Shown here one piece after another: positions 37,896 through 46,741 of a stretch of 64,000 bases of DNA (position 1 is the first letter of the stretch; each line of letters begins with the position of its first letter). Under the pieces are notes generated by a model. It worked only from the letters and a program-made list of their open reading frames with translations, had not been told where the DNA came from and did not search any database. A program made the position numbers and the translations under genes. The DNA lies in contig NSKG01000011.1 in assembly GCA_002287035.1 (NCBI GenBank), positions 62,001-126,000 of the forward strand. The letters are read 5' to 3'. This DNA comes from Pseudomonas sp. WN033. GTDB lineage: Bacteria > Pseudomonadota > Gammaproteobacteria > Pseudomonadales > Pseudomonadaceae.

Positions 37896-38827
37896 ATGCA
37901 AGGATTGCATCAGCTCGCGCCTCTGCGCACGCGTGTCTATATCGACGGCTACAACTTCTACTATGGCTGCCTGCGTGGTACGCCGTATAAATGGCTGGAT
38001 TACCGCTGTTTGAAAAGCATATATTGCCGTCGGTACTGATCAAGGATGCGCACGGTCAGACCAGAACAACACTGTTGCTACCGGCCCCTTCCATCAAGTA
38101 TTTCACGGCCAAGATCGTTGAGTCCGTGGCACGTGCCCCTGACTCGGTATCCTCACAGGCCCGCTACCATACTGCGCTCAAAAAGCACTGCAACGATCAG
38201 ATTGAAATCATCGAAGGCTATTACGCCGTCAACACAATGAAGGTCCGGGCCGTCGACGCCGAAAACCCACGCAAGGCCCCTCGCGATTGCAAGGAAATAC
38301 TCGCCTGGAAGGTCGAAGAAAAGCAAAGCGACGTCAACCTTGCCTTGCATGTCTACCATGATGCAATCACCGACCAGATAGACCATGCGGTAATAGTAAC
38401 CAACGACACCGACCTCGAACCCGCACTGCAGATGATTAGAGCTCACACCAGGGTTCAGCTCGGACTGGTCATACCAACACGCAACCATGAACGCCAGCCA
38501 AACAGCGGCTTGTTAAAGCTTGCCAACTGGACCAGATCGCATATCACCCCCAACGAATTGGCTGCCTGCCAACTTCCACGGGTGATCCCCGGGCGTAAAC
38601 CCACAGTCAAACCTGAATCATGGTACGCGCAGCCAGACCTACTGGAAAAAATACTGGCGCTGGCAATTCCGGTAAAAGGCAGTAGAGCCGCAGCATTCAA
38701 ATGGCTAGAACAACCCAACCCATATCTGGAGGGCAAAATACCCATTGAGCTAGCAGAAACCCGCGAGGGCGCCATACTTGTTCTGGGGTATGTCGAAGCG
38801 TGGATTGCACAACATCAGCACAAATAG
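37896..38827 (+). pseudogene. NYN-domain (LabA/PIN-like) protein, split by a one-base frameshift
   Basis: An ATG at 37896 after AAGGAG opens MQGLHQLAPLRTRVYIDGYN then FYYGCLRGTPYKWLD, the NYN-domain start with its first catalytic Asp. That frame stops at 38037. The frame one base back continues from about 38000 as LPLFEKHILPSVLIKD to 38827, with QSDVNLALHVYHDAI and AVIVTNDTDLEP, the remaining acidic residues. Adding one T to GATTACC would restore a single protein of about 310 residues. NYN proteins are metal-dependent RNases. The break may be real, a sequencing error or programmed slippage. Confidence 0.8.
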
Positions 38828-38929
38828 ATCAACATAGTGCCAATGCCACGCAGGAAACCAGGCAGAAACACACAATGTCCTCATTCATGCTGGCTTAGCT
38901 CTGGCGCAATCAGAGCGCTACCTGCCCCC

Positions 38930-39658
38930 TCACTCCACCCGCTCAAATTTCAAATCCCACACCCCATGCCCCAGCCGCTCGCCGCGCTTCTCGAACTTGG
39001 TGATCGGGCGCTCTTCCGGGCGCGGGACCCAGGTGCCGTCGGGGGACTGGTTGCGGTAGCCGGGGGCGGCGTTCATGATTTCCAGCATGTGCTCGGCGTA
39101 GGGTTGCCAGTCGGTGGCCATGTGGAAGATGCCGCCGACCTTGAGTTTCTGCCGGACTTTTTCGGCAAAGGCCAGTTGGACGATGCGGCGCTTGTGGTGC
39201 TTTTTCTTGTGCCAGGGGTCGGGGAAGAACAGCATCAGGCGGTCGAGGCTGGCATCGGGGATAGCCTTGTCGAGCACTTCGATAGCGTCGCAGTCATAGA
39301 CCCGCAGGTTGGTTAGGCCGGCCTTGAGCGCGCCATTGAGCAGTGAGCCGACGCCGGGGCGGTGCACTTCGATGCCGATAAAGTCCTGCTCGGGGGCCTT
39401 TTCCGCCATTTCCAGCAGTGACTGGCCCATGCCGAAGCCGATTTCCAGGCTGCGCGGAGCGCTGCGGCCAAAGACCTGATCCAGATCCAGCAGCCCTTGC
39501 TCCAGGTTCAGGCCAAACTGTGGCCAGCCCTGCTCTACACCACGTTGCTGGGCTTCGGTCATGCGCCCGGCGCGCATGACGAAGCTCTTGATGGTGCGGC
39601 GGTGTTCGGCCGGTACGCTGGCGTTGCTGTCAGGTTGTTCAATCGGGCTGTCGGACAT
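38930..39658 (-). CDS. trmB: tRNA (guanine-N7-)-methyltransferase
   Basis: TrmB methylates G46 in the variable loop of tRNAs. The 242-residue protein has the SAM motif [11 protein letters not shown], the substrate-site [16 protein letters not shown] and a C-terminal [18 protein letters not shown], all diagnostic. It is the first backbone gene to the right of the island and ends about 100 bases from the NYN gene. Confidence 0.97.
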   Translation of the reverse strand: MSDSPIEQPDSNASVPAEHRRTIKSFVMRAGRMTEAQQRGVEQGWPQFGLNLEQGLLDLDQVFGRSAPRSLEIGFGMGQSLLEMAEKAPEQDFIGIEVHRPGVGSLLNGALKAGLTNLRVYDCDAIEVLDKAIPDASLDRLMLFFPDPWHKKKHHKRRIVQLAFAEKVRQKLKVGGIFHMATDWQPYAEHMLEIMNAAPGYRNQSPDGTWVPRPEERPITKFEKRGERLGHGVWDLKFERVE

Positions 39659-39667
39659 CGGGATTTC

Positions 39668-40459
39668 TCAAAAGAAAGTGCCATCCAGCGGCGAAGACGC
39701 GCTGGCGTAGAGTTTGCGCGGCATGCGTCCGGCCAGGTAGGCGGCGCGCCCGGCGATGATGGCGTGCTTCATGGCTTCGGCCATCAGCACCGGCTGTTTG
39801 GCGTGGGCGATGGCGGTGTTCATCAGTACGGCGGCGCAGCCCAGTTCCATGGCTACGGTGGCGTCGGAGGCGGTGCCGACCCCGGCATCGACCAGCACCG
39901 GCACGGTGGCTTCTTCGAGGATGATGCGCAGGTTCCAGGGGTTGCAGATGCCCATGCCGGAGCCGATCAGGCCGGCCAGCGGCATGACGGCGACGCAGCC
40001 CATGGCGGCCAGTTCGCGGGCGATGATCGGGTCGTCGCTGGTGTAGACCATGACGTCGAAGCCGTCTTTGACCAGCACTTCGGCGGCCTTGAGGGTTTCT
40101 ACCACGTTGGGGAACAGGGTCTTCTGGTCGGCCAATACTTCCAGCTTGACCAGCTTGTGGCCGTCGAGCAGTTCGCGCGCCAGTTTGCAGGTGCGCACGG
40201 CATCTTCGGCGGTGTAGCAGCCGGCGGTGTTGGGCAGAATGGTGTAGCGATCCGGTGGGATCACGTCGAGCAGGTTGGGCTCGCCAGGGTTCTGACCGAT
40301 GTTGGTGCGGCGGATGGCGACGGTGACGATCTCGGCGCCGGAGGCTTCGATGGCCTGGCGGGTTTCTTCCAGGTCCTTGTATTTGCCGGTGCCCACCAGC
40401 AGCCGTGAGTTGTAGCGTACGCCGGCGATTTCAAAGGCATCCTGATTGAGGTCGGTCAT
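39668..40459 (-). CDS. thiG: thiazole synthase
   Basis: ThiG builds the thiazole phosphate of thiamine from deoxyxylulose phosphate, dehydroglycine and the ThiS thiocarboxylate. The 263-residue barrel protein has [20 protein letters not shown], the KLEVL strand with the Schiff-base lysine, and the phosphate-binding [10 protein letters not shown]. It follows thiS on the same strand and is nine bases ahead of trmB. Confidence 0.97.
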   Translation of the reverse strand: MTDLNQDAFEIAGVRYNSRLLVGTGKYKDLEETRQAIEASGAEIVTVAIRRTNIGQNPGEPNLLDVIPPDRYTILPNTAGCYTAEDAVRTCKLARELLDGHKLVKLEVLADQKTLFPNVVETLKAAEVLVKDGFDVMVYTSDDPIIARELAAMGCVAVMPLAGLIGSGMGICNPWNLRIILEEATVPVLVDAGVGTASDATVAMELGCAAVLMNTAIAHAKQPVLMAEAMKHAIIAGRAAYLAGRMPRKLYASASSPLDGTFF

Positions 40460-40514
40460 GGGGCTCTCCGGGTTGGGGCGGGCTGGAAACGGTTAGGTGC
40501 GGCGCGGGTGCAGA

Positions 40515-40715
40515 TCAGCCGCCACCGATGGCATGGACGATTTCCACCCGGTCGCCATCGCTCAGGCGGATGTCGCCGTGCTGGCTGCGCGGCACGATCT
40601 CCAGGTTGTGTTCGACGGCCAGACGCTTGCCGGTCAGGCCCAAATGCTCGACCAGCTCGGCCAGCGTCAGCGGCTGGTTAAGCTCATAGGCTTCGCCATT
40701 GAGTTGGATATGCAT
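40515..40715 (-). CDS. thiS: sulfur carrier protein ThiS
   Basis: ThiS is a 66-residue ubiquitin-fold protein that carries sulfur as a C-terminal thiocarboxylate for thiazole synthesis. The required Gly-Gly end is present (HAIGGG). The N-terminus MHIQLNGEAYEL and the gene order thiS-thiG are standard for Pseudomonas. Confidence 0.95.
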   Translation of the reverse strand: MHIQLNGEAYELNQPLTLAELVEHLGLTGKRLAVEHNLEIVPRSQHGDIRLSDGDRVEIVHAIGGG

Positions 40716-40772
40716 GGACTACTCGGTGGAGGTTTGCGCAAAGCGGCTATGATAGCGCGAAACGCCGCCCTC

Positions 40773-41147
40773 TTACAGCGCTCGCCAGACGCCCACGCCC
40801 AACAGCAACCAAGCCAGCAGGAAGCACACGCCACCGAACGGGGTAATGATTCCGAGCTTGCCCAGCCCGCTCAGCGCCAGCACATAGAGGCTGCCGGAAA
40901 ACAGCACAATACCGGCGACAAACAATCCACCGGCGACCTTAAACAGCCCCGAGTCAGGAAAGCGCAACAGCAGCAAGGCGATGCCGATCAGCGCCGCTGT
41001 ATGCCAGAGCTGGTACTGCACGCCGGTCTGAAAGGCGGCCAGCAGATTGTCCGGCAGCCGGCTGCGCAACCCGTGGGCGGCAAAGGCGCCGAGCGCCACG
41101 CCAGTAAATCCGCTGAGCGAGGCCAGCAACAACAAGAGTTTGGCCAT
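40773..41147 (-). CDS. DUF423 integral membrane protein
   Basis: This 124-residue protein has four hydrophobic segments and the DUF423 pattern GALGAFAAHGL near the N-terminus (here GVALGAFAAHGL) and GKLGIITPFGGVCFLLAW. The start at 41147 gives MAKLLLLLASLSG, the family N-terminus. The function is unknown. It is divergent from mtgA. Confidence 0.9.
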   Translation of the reverse strand: MAKLLLLLASLSGFTGVALGAFAAHGLRSRLPDNLLAAFQTGVQYQLWHTAALIGIALLLLRFPDSGLFKVAGGLFVAGIVLFSGSLYVLALSGLGKLGIITPFGGVCFLLAWLLLGVGVWRAL

Positions 41148-41205
41148 GTAATTCCCCCGATCTATACTGGCCGGACCTTCAGAAACGCTGTCAGTCCGGC
41201 CTGCC

Positions 41206-41964
41206 ATGTTAAAGACCATACTACGCAAAACCGCCAAGTGGCTGCTGATCCTGCTGCTGATCAGCCTGCTGCCGGTGATTGTACTGCGCTGGGCACCGGC
41301 ACCCGGTTCGATGCTGATGCTTGAGCGCTGGCTGCAGGCCCGTGGCGGTGAAAACGCTTTGGTGATTCAACACCAGTGGCTGAGGTATGACCATATCCCG
41401 GACAGTATGAAAATGGCGGTGATCGCCGCTGAAGATCAGCATTTCGCCAATCATGGCGGTTTTGATCTGGCCGCTATCCGCGCGGCGCTGGAGCACAACC
41501 GTCGGGGCGGTAACCTGCGCGGCGCCAGCACCATCAGCCAGCAGGTGGCCAAGAATCTGTTTCTCTGGTCTGGCCGCAGTTGGCCACGCAAGGGGCTGGA
41601 GGCCTGGTACACCTTCTGGATCGAACTGCTGTGGCCCAAGCAGCGGATTCTGGAGATGTACCTGAACATCGTCGAGTGGGATGACGGTGTGTTCGGCGTC
41701 GAGGCGGCGGCCCGTCATCACTTCGGCATTGGTGCCAGTTACCTGTCGCAGCGCCAGAGTGCGTTGCTGGCGGCGGTACTGCCCAATCCCCGGCAATGGA
41801 GTGCGGCCAACCCGCCGGCCCATGTCCAGAACCGGGCCAACTGGATTCAGCGCCAGACCCGGCAACTGGGTGGCCGCCACTATCTCGATCAGGTGGAGGC
41901 CAGGCGTGGCGCGCCGCAGTGGCTCAGTTTTAGCTATTGGCGTGAGCGGTTTAGTGGGGTCTGA
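41206..41964 (+). CDS. mtgA: monofunctional peptidoglycan glycosyltransferase
   Basis: MtgA polymerises lipid II into glycan strands at the inner membrane. The 252-residue protein has an N-terminal membrane anchor (about residues 10-30) and a GT51 domain with the catalytic-glutamate motif AAEDQHFANHGGFD, RGASTISQQVAKNLFLW and LEMYLNIVEWDDGVFGVEAA. A convergent membrane-anchored gene of unknown function lies downstream, with a strong hairpin between. Confidence 0.96.
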   Translation: MLKTILRKTAKWLLILLLISLLPVIVLRWAPAPGSMLMLERWLQARGGENALVIQHQWLRYDHIPDSMKMAVIAAEDQHFANHGGFDLAAIRAALEHNRRGGNLRGASTISQQVAKNLFLWSGRSWPRKGLEAWYTFWIELLWPKQRILEMYLNIVEWDDGVFGVEAAARHHFGIGASYLSQRQSALLAAVLPNPRQWSAANPPAHVQNRANWIQRQTRQLGGRHYLDQVEARRGAPQWLSFSYWRERFSGV

Positions 41965-41993
41965 AAACTGGCTTGGTGCCCTGCTGGCAGTTT

Positions 41994-42027
41994 GTGTCGA
42001 GCCCGGGCGCGGATCGGGGCTCGACAC
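41994..42027. terminator. hairpin between convergent mtgA and the 199-residue gene
   Basis: GTGTCGAGCCC (41994-42004) pairs over 11 bp with GGGCTCGACAC (42017-42027). No U-run follows. It probably ends both transcripts. Confidence 0.65.
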
Positions 42028-42074
42028 CCCCAGAAGCCCCCCACCCCAGAAGCTGATCAGTTCTGTGCGAGCGG

Positions 42075-42674
42075 TTACAACCCACCCTGCAGGCCGTACA
42101 TAACCGAGTGGGCCTGCTCGCCGGTCACGGCGATCACCACGCCAGCCTTGGGATAGACCCAGGCTTCACCTTCAGCTACTTCCAGACGCATATCCGGGTT
42201 ACCGAAGGTGGCTTGGATCTGCTCTACATCCACGGCCTCGGCCGGGATCAGACTGAGCCGGCTGATCGCTTGTGCTGCCAGCGCTTCACCAACCGCTGGT
42301 GACAACGGCTGGTCGTGCTGGCCGGGTTGCCAGGCCTGGGCCTGAACCAGACTGTCCATCTGCTCGGCGTTCAGCTCGACTACTGCCTGCACGCGCCAGG
42401 CCTGACCATCGCTCTGCAGGCCATAACGGCTGACCAGCAGCGGCTGGTCATCGGCACTGATCAGCCACAGCCGGCCTTCGCCCAGGGTGCGCTCAAGCGT
42501 GCCCAGTTCCAGCCGGCGCTCCTTGAGCGGCACCCATAGCGTGTCGTTAAAGCGTTCTTGCCAGGCCAGCGGCTCTGCGGTGTCTTCACCGCCCATCCAG
42601 TAGCCCAGGGCAAAAAAGCTCAGCACTACCGCACTCAGGATCGTGGCAATACGCACACGCATTCGGGTATCCAT
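42075..42674 (-). CDS. membrane-anchored protein of unknown function
   Basis: This 199-residue protein has one N-terminal membrane anchor (about residues 9-26, ending FFALGYWMGG) and a periplasmic body with no motif I recognise. Its place between rpoH and mtgA is conserved in Pseudomonas, where the homologue is also uncharacterised. It lies downstream of rpoH on the same strand but after a hairpin, so it is probably transcribed separately. Confidence 0.8.
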   Translation of the reverse strand: MDTRMRVRIATILSAVVLSFFALGYWMGGEDTAEPLAWQERFNDTLWVPLKERRLELGTLERTLGEGRLWLISADDQPLLVSRYGLQSDGQAWRVQAVVELNAEQMDSLVQAQAWQPGQHDQPLSPAVGEALAAQAISRLSLIPAEAVDVEQIQATFGNPDMRLEVAEGEAWVYPKAGVVIAVTGEQAHSVMYGLQGGL

Positions 42675-42701
42675 TCAGTTTTGTCCCCCTTGGACAGCAA
42701 A

Positions 42702-42723
42702 AGGGCATCCCGTGGGATGCCCT
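42702..42723 (-). terminator. terminator after rpoH
   Basis: AGGGCATCCC and GGGATGCCCT (42702-42711 and 42714-42723) pair around a very short loop; on the minus strand the stem is followed by TTTTGC. It lies about 90 bases after the rpoH stop. Confidence 0.7.
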
Positions 42724-42814
42724 GTAAAGACTGATCAAATCAGCGAGGTTGCTGCAAAGCCGCTTCGCGACCGCGGGTCGCTACTACCGCCAGGCGCATA
42801 GCGCACGAAATACG

Positions 42815-43678
42815 TCAGGCCGCGACCTCAGACTCCAGATTTTTCTTCAGCTTGTTCATGGCGTTCTTTTCCAGTTGGCGGATGCGTTCCGCCGAGACCT
42901 GGTACTTGGCTGCCAGCTCATGCAGGGTGGCCTTTTCTTCGGCCAGCCAGCGCTGATAGAGAATGTCGCGGCTGCGCTCGTCGAGACTGGCCAGGCCTTG
43001 CTGCAGGTGACCGACCGAGTTGTCCGACCAGTCGGCTGACTCCAGCAGGGTGGCCGGGTCATAGCGCTTGTCTTCCAGATAGTGCACCGGAGCGTAGGTG
43101 GCGTCGTCGTCATCGTCGGCGCCAGCGTCAAAGCCCAGATCCTGGCCGTACAGACGGCTTTCCATCTCGCGCACTTCGTGGGCGGCCACGCCGAGGTCTT
43201 CGGCTACGGCGTTGACTTCATCGTGGTTGAGCCAGGCCAGCTTTTTCTTGGCGCTGCGCAGGTTGAAGAACAGTTTGCGCTGGGCCTTGGTGGTGGCAAC
43301 CTTGACGATGCGCCAGTTGCGCAGGATGAACTCGTGAATCTCGGCGCGAATCCAGTGCACGGCGAAGGACACCAGACGCACACCCATTTCCGGGTTGAAG
43401 CGCTTGACCGCCTTCATCAGGCCGACATTGCCTTCCTGAACCAGATCGGCCTGGGCCAGGCCATAGCCGGAATAGCTGCGGGCAATGTGCACAACGAAAC
43501 GCAGGTGCGACATGACCAGTTGGCGCGCGGCGTCCAGATCCTCGTGGTAGAACAAACGATCCGCAAGCTCGCGCTCTTCCTCGGCACTGAGTACCGGGAT
43601 GCTGCTCACGGTCTGGACATAAGCCTCCAGGTTCGCGCCGGGAACCAGGTTATGTACGGGCTGCAAAGCAGTGCTCAT
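42815..43678 (-). CDS. rpoH: heat-shock sigma factor sigma-32
   Basis: RpoH directs RNA polymerase to heat-shock promoters. The start at 43678 follows GGGGAG and gives 287 residues. Region 2 motifs [27 protein letters not shown] and [16 protein letters not shown] are intact; the RpoH box QRKLFFNLR is present; region 4 ends in [20 protein letters not shown]. It is downstream of ftsYEX on the same strand, as in E. coli and Pseudomonas. Confidence 0.98.
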   Translation of the reverse strand: MSTALQPVHNLVPGANLEAYVQTVSSIPVLSAEEERELADRLFYHEDLDAARQLVMSHLRFVVHIARSYSGYGLAQADLVQEGNVGLMKAVKRFNPEMGVRLVSFAVHWIRAEIHEFILRNWRIVKVATTKAQRKLFFNLRSAKKKLAWLNHDEVNAVAEDLGVAAHEVREMESRLYGQDLGFDAGADDDDDATYAPVHYLEDKRYDPATLLESADWSDNSVGHLQQGLASLDERSRDILYQRWLAEEKATLHELAAKYQVSAERIRQLEKNAMNKLKKNLESEVAA

Positions 43679-43771
43679 GTTTGAACTCCCCATGTAAAGA
43701 CGGTGCAGTGTATCACTGCCCAATCGGACTGTGAAACCAGGGTAAAAGTTCCGAAACATAAGGGCCGCAGG

Positions 43772-44773
43772 CTACTGCGGCTCGATGTCCCGGATATGTC
43801 TGCCGACTGCCAGCCAGGCACCGGCCAGACCCAGCAGCATGGCCCCGGCCAGCAGGGTCAGACCGTCGGCCAGCGGCATGCCGGACAGGGCAAAATCGCT
43901 GTAATACAGGGCCGCGACCTGGCGCACGCTGGCATTCAGCCAGGCCAGGCCCAAGCTCAACAGGCCCCAGGCCAGCAGCCCGGCGATCAGCCCGTAGAGT
44001 ACGCCGATATACAGAAACGGCCGGCGCACGAAGGCATCGGTACCGCCAACCAGCTTGACCACCAGAATCTCTTCACGCCGGCTTTCGATCGCCAGCCGGA
44101 TGGTGTTGGTCATCACCAGCAGCAGCGCCAAAATCAGCATCAGCGCCAGGGCGCCGGTAAAGCGCTCGAATACACCGAGGATGGCACTCAGACGCTCGAC
44201 CCACTGCAGATCGATCTGGACCAGCTCGACTCCGTCCATGGCCGCCAGTTGATCACGCAGTGGCTGCAGTGCGGCCGCACCGCCGTCCAGGCTGTTCGGG
44301 GTCACCACGATCACTGCCGGCAGCGGGTTGTAGGCCAATTGCTGGAGGGCATCGCCCAGCCCGGAATGCTGCTGGAACTCGGCCAGGGCCAGATCCTTGT
44401 CCAGCAGTTGGGTCTCGGCCACGCTGTCCAGCTCTGCCACCAGGGCCGTCAGCGTTTTGGCCTGCTCGGCAGTCACGCTGTCTTCCAGATAGACCGACAA
44501 CTGGGCCGAGCGCTGCCAGTCGATCCCCAGCCGCTCAATCTGGTCGATCAATACGGTCAAGCCCATCGGCAAGGCCAGCGCGATGGTCATGACCAGCACG
44601 GTCATCAGGCTGCTCAAGGGCTGCTGGCGCACCCGCTCCAGTGCCTGCCGGGCACTGGCCCGGTGGCTGCCACTCCAGCTACGCAGCGGGTGCCGCCAGT
44701 CGCGCCGGGAACGGGCCGCGCCACTGGGCGCCTTGCGTCGGCTTTCCTGGCTGGTGGTTGGTTTGCGACTCAT
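43772..44773 (-). CDS. ftsX: cell division protein FtsX
   Basis: FtsX is the membrane subunit of the FtsEX complex that controls septal peptidoglycan hydrolases. The 333-residue protein has a basic cytosolic N-terminus, four membrane helices (the first near residues 60-80 and the other three in the last 130 residues) and a periplasmic loop between helices 1 and 2. It overlaps ftsE by four bases. Confidence 0.96.
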   Translation of the reverse strand: MSRKPTTSQESRRKAPSGAARSRRDWRHPLRSWSGSHRASARQALERVRQQPLSSLMTVLVMTIALALPMGLTVLIDQIERLGIDWQRSAQLSVYLEDSVTAEQAKTLTALVAELDSVAETQLLDKDLALAEFQQHSGLGDALQQLAYNPLPAVIVVTPNSLDGGAAALQPLRDQLAAMDGVELVQIDLQWVERLSAILGVFERFTGALALMLILALLLVMTNTIRLAIESRREEILVVKLVGGTDAFVRRPFLYIGVLYGLIAGLLAWGLLSLGLAWLNASVRQVAALYYSDFALSGMPLADGLTLLAGAMLLGLAGAWLAVGRHIRDIEPQ

Positions 44774-45438
44774 GCGCCCTCCCCGTCCTGCAGCAGGCGG
44801 CCCTGATGCAGGGTCAGCATGCGGTGGTCGAGCTTGGCGATCAGCGGCAGGTCGTGACTGGCGATCAGTACGGTCACGCCCACCCGGTTGAAGTCCTCGA
44901 ACAGCGCCATGATCTCAGCCGACAGCCCCGGATCGAGGTTACCGGTTGGTTCGTCTGCCAGCAGCAGTGCCGGTTTGTGCACCACCGCCCGGGCGATGCC
45001 AACCCGCTGCTGTTCACCGCCAGACAGCGCAATCGGGTAACTGCTTTCCTTGCTCAGCAGGCCGACCTTGTCCAGCGCCGCGCGCACCCGGCGGCCAATC
45101 TCGTCGGCCGGGGTACCATTGATGATCAGCGGCAGGGCGACGTTGTCGAATACCGTGCGGTCGAACAGCAGCTGGTGGTTCTGGAACACCACCCCGACCT
45201 GGCGACGCAGGTAGGGGATATCGGCACTGCCCAGATCACGCAGGTTCTGCCCGCCAACATGCACATGGCCGCTGCTGGGGCGCTCCATGCACATGATCAG
45301 CTTGAGCAGGGTGCTCTTGCCGGCGCCCGAATGGCCGGTAATGAACACCATTTCCCCGGCCTTGATATGAAAGCTGAGGTTGTCCAGCCCCTGATGACCG
45401 TTGGGGTAACGTTTGCTGACCTGCTCGAAGCGGATCAT
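44770..45438 (-). CDS. ftsE: cell division ATP-binding protein FtsE
   Basis: FtsE is the ABC ATPase of FtsEX. The 222-residue protein has Walker A GHSGAGKSTLLK, the signature LSGGEQQRVGIARA, Walker B LLLADEPTGNLD and the H-loop IASHD. It is three bases after ftsY and overlaps ftsX, so the three genes are one operon. Confidence 0.97.
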   Translation of the reverse strand: MIRFEQVSKRYPNGHQGLDNLSFHIKAGEMVFITGHSGAGKSTLLKLIMCMERPSSGHVHVGGQNLRDLGSADIPYLRRQVGVVFQNHQLLFDRTVFDNVALPLIINGTPADEIGRRVRAALDKVGLLSKESSYPIALSGGEQQRVGIARAVVHKPALLLADEPTGNLDPGLSAEIMALFEDFNRVGVTVLIASHDLPLIAKLDHRMLTLHQGRLLQDGEGA

Positions 45439-45441
45439 CGA

Positions 45442-46617
45442 TCAGTCGCGTCCAAACAGGGCCTTGACGAACTCCGGCGCGGTAAAGGGCCGCAGGTCGT
45501 CGATCTGTTCACCCACACCGATATAGCGGATCGGCAGGCCAAACTGCTTGGCCAGGGCAAAGATCACCCCGCCCTTGGCGGTGCCGTCGAGCTTGGTCAG
45601 CACCAGACCGGTCAAATCCACTGCTTCATTGAACAGCTTGGTCTGGCTGATGGCGTTCTGGCCGGTGCCGGCATCGAGCACCAGCAGCACTTCGTGCGGG
45701 GCCTCGGCATCCAGCTTAGCCATCACCCGCTTGACCTTCTTCAACTCATCCATGAGGTTGTCCTTGTTGTGCAGCCGGCCGGCGGTGTCGGCAATCAGCA
45801 CGTCCATGCCACGGGCCTTGGCGGCCTGCAGGCCGTCGAATACCACCGACGCCGAGTCAGCCCCGGTGTGCTGGGCCACGACCGGAATCTGGTTGCGCTC
45901 GCCCCAGACCTGCAACTGCTCGACGGCAGCGGCGCGGAAGGTGTCACCGGCGGCCAGCATCACCTGCTTGCCTTCACCCTGGAGCCGCTTGGCCAGCTTG
46001 CCGATGGTGGTGGTCTTGCCGACCCCGTTCACCCCAACCACCAGAATCACGTAGGGCTGCTTGGCGGTGTCGATTTCCAGCGGTTTGGCGACATGCGCCA
46101 GCAGGCTTTCCAGTTCGTCCTGCAGGGCGCGATACAGGGCCTTGCGATCCGACAGTTCGCGGCGCCGTACCCGCCCCTGGAGCGACTCCATGATCAGGGT
46201 GGTGGCTTCGATGCCGACGTCGGCCATCAGCAGACGGGTTTCCATTTCTTCGAGCAGGTCATCGTCGATTTCCTTCTCGCCCAGAAACAGGTTGGCCATG
46301 CCTTCGCCAAGGTTGACGCTGGTCTTGGCCAGCCCGGCCTTCATCCGGGCGAAGAAGCCCTTGGGCTCAGGCTCGGGGCTCGGGGCTTCACTGGCGGCAG
46401 GCGGCTCGCCCTGCCCCAGGCCGGAAAACAGTTCGGCGGCTACCTGACGGGCCTGCTCATCGGCCGAGGCCGGTGCAGCGGACTCGGCGGTTTCGGCAGG
46501 CGTGGATTCAGCGGGCTGGGTATCGTCCTTGCCGCGCATCCAGCCGAACAGGCCTTTCTTGGGTTTGTCCTGCTCGTCGCGCTTGGGGTGTTCGGGCTTG
46601 TCTTTGGAACCAAACAT
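45442..46617 (-). CDS. ftsY: signal recognition particle receptor FtsY
   Basis: FtsY is the SRP receptor GTPase that targets ribosomes making membrane proteins. The 391-residue protein has an acidic, Pro/Ala/Glu-rich A domain (1-90) and the NG domain with GVNGVGKTTTIGKLA, DTFRAAAVEQL, DTAGRLHNK and TKLDGTAKGG. It is the first gene of the ftsY-ftsE-ftsX operon and diverges from the M16 peptidase genes. Confidence 0.97.
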   Translation of the reverse strand: MFGSKDKPEHPKRDEQDKPKKGLFGWMRGKDDTQPAESTPAETAESAAPASADEQARQVAAELFSGLGQGEPPAASEAPSPEPEPKGFFARMKAGLAKTSVNLGEGMANLFLGEKEIDDDLLEEMETRLLMADVGIEATTLIMESLQGRVRRRELSDRKALYRALQDELESLLAHVAKPLEIDTAKQPYVILVVGVNGVGKTTTIGKLAKRLQGEGKQVMLAAGDTFRAAAVEQLQVWGERNQIPVVAQHTGADSASVVFDGLQAAKARGMDVLIADTAGRLHNKDNLMDELKKVKRVMAKLDAEAPHEVLLVLDAGTGQNAISQTKLFNEAVDLTGLVLTKLDGTAKGGVIFALAKQFGLPIRYIGVGEQIDDLRPFTAPEFVKALFGRD

Positions 46618-46741
46618 GAATGATCACTATCTGAGTCAGGCAGCGGATAAACCGCTACATAAGGGCGTAATGAAAGAATCGGGTTATCCTACCCCAGTTC
46701 CGCCTACGGCGGTATGACCCCTAGTATGAACGGGAATTATC

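Noticed and set aside
37896-38827. Naming the NYN gene as a 6-hydroxy-3-succinoylpyridine hydroxylase
   Set aside because: Some database entries give NYN proteins this name, but no nicotine-pathway genes are nearby and the visible motifs are those of a PIN-like nuclease.
30840-38930. tRNA gene or integrase marking the island boundary
   Set aside because: No cloverleaf, CCA end or tyrosine-recombinase motif could be found at either edge.
44641-46623. 660-codon plus-strand open frame over ftsE and ftsY
   Set aside because: It runs antisense to two unmistakable genes and is rich in Gln, Gly and His, typical of a high-GC shadow.
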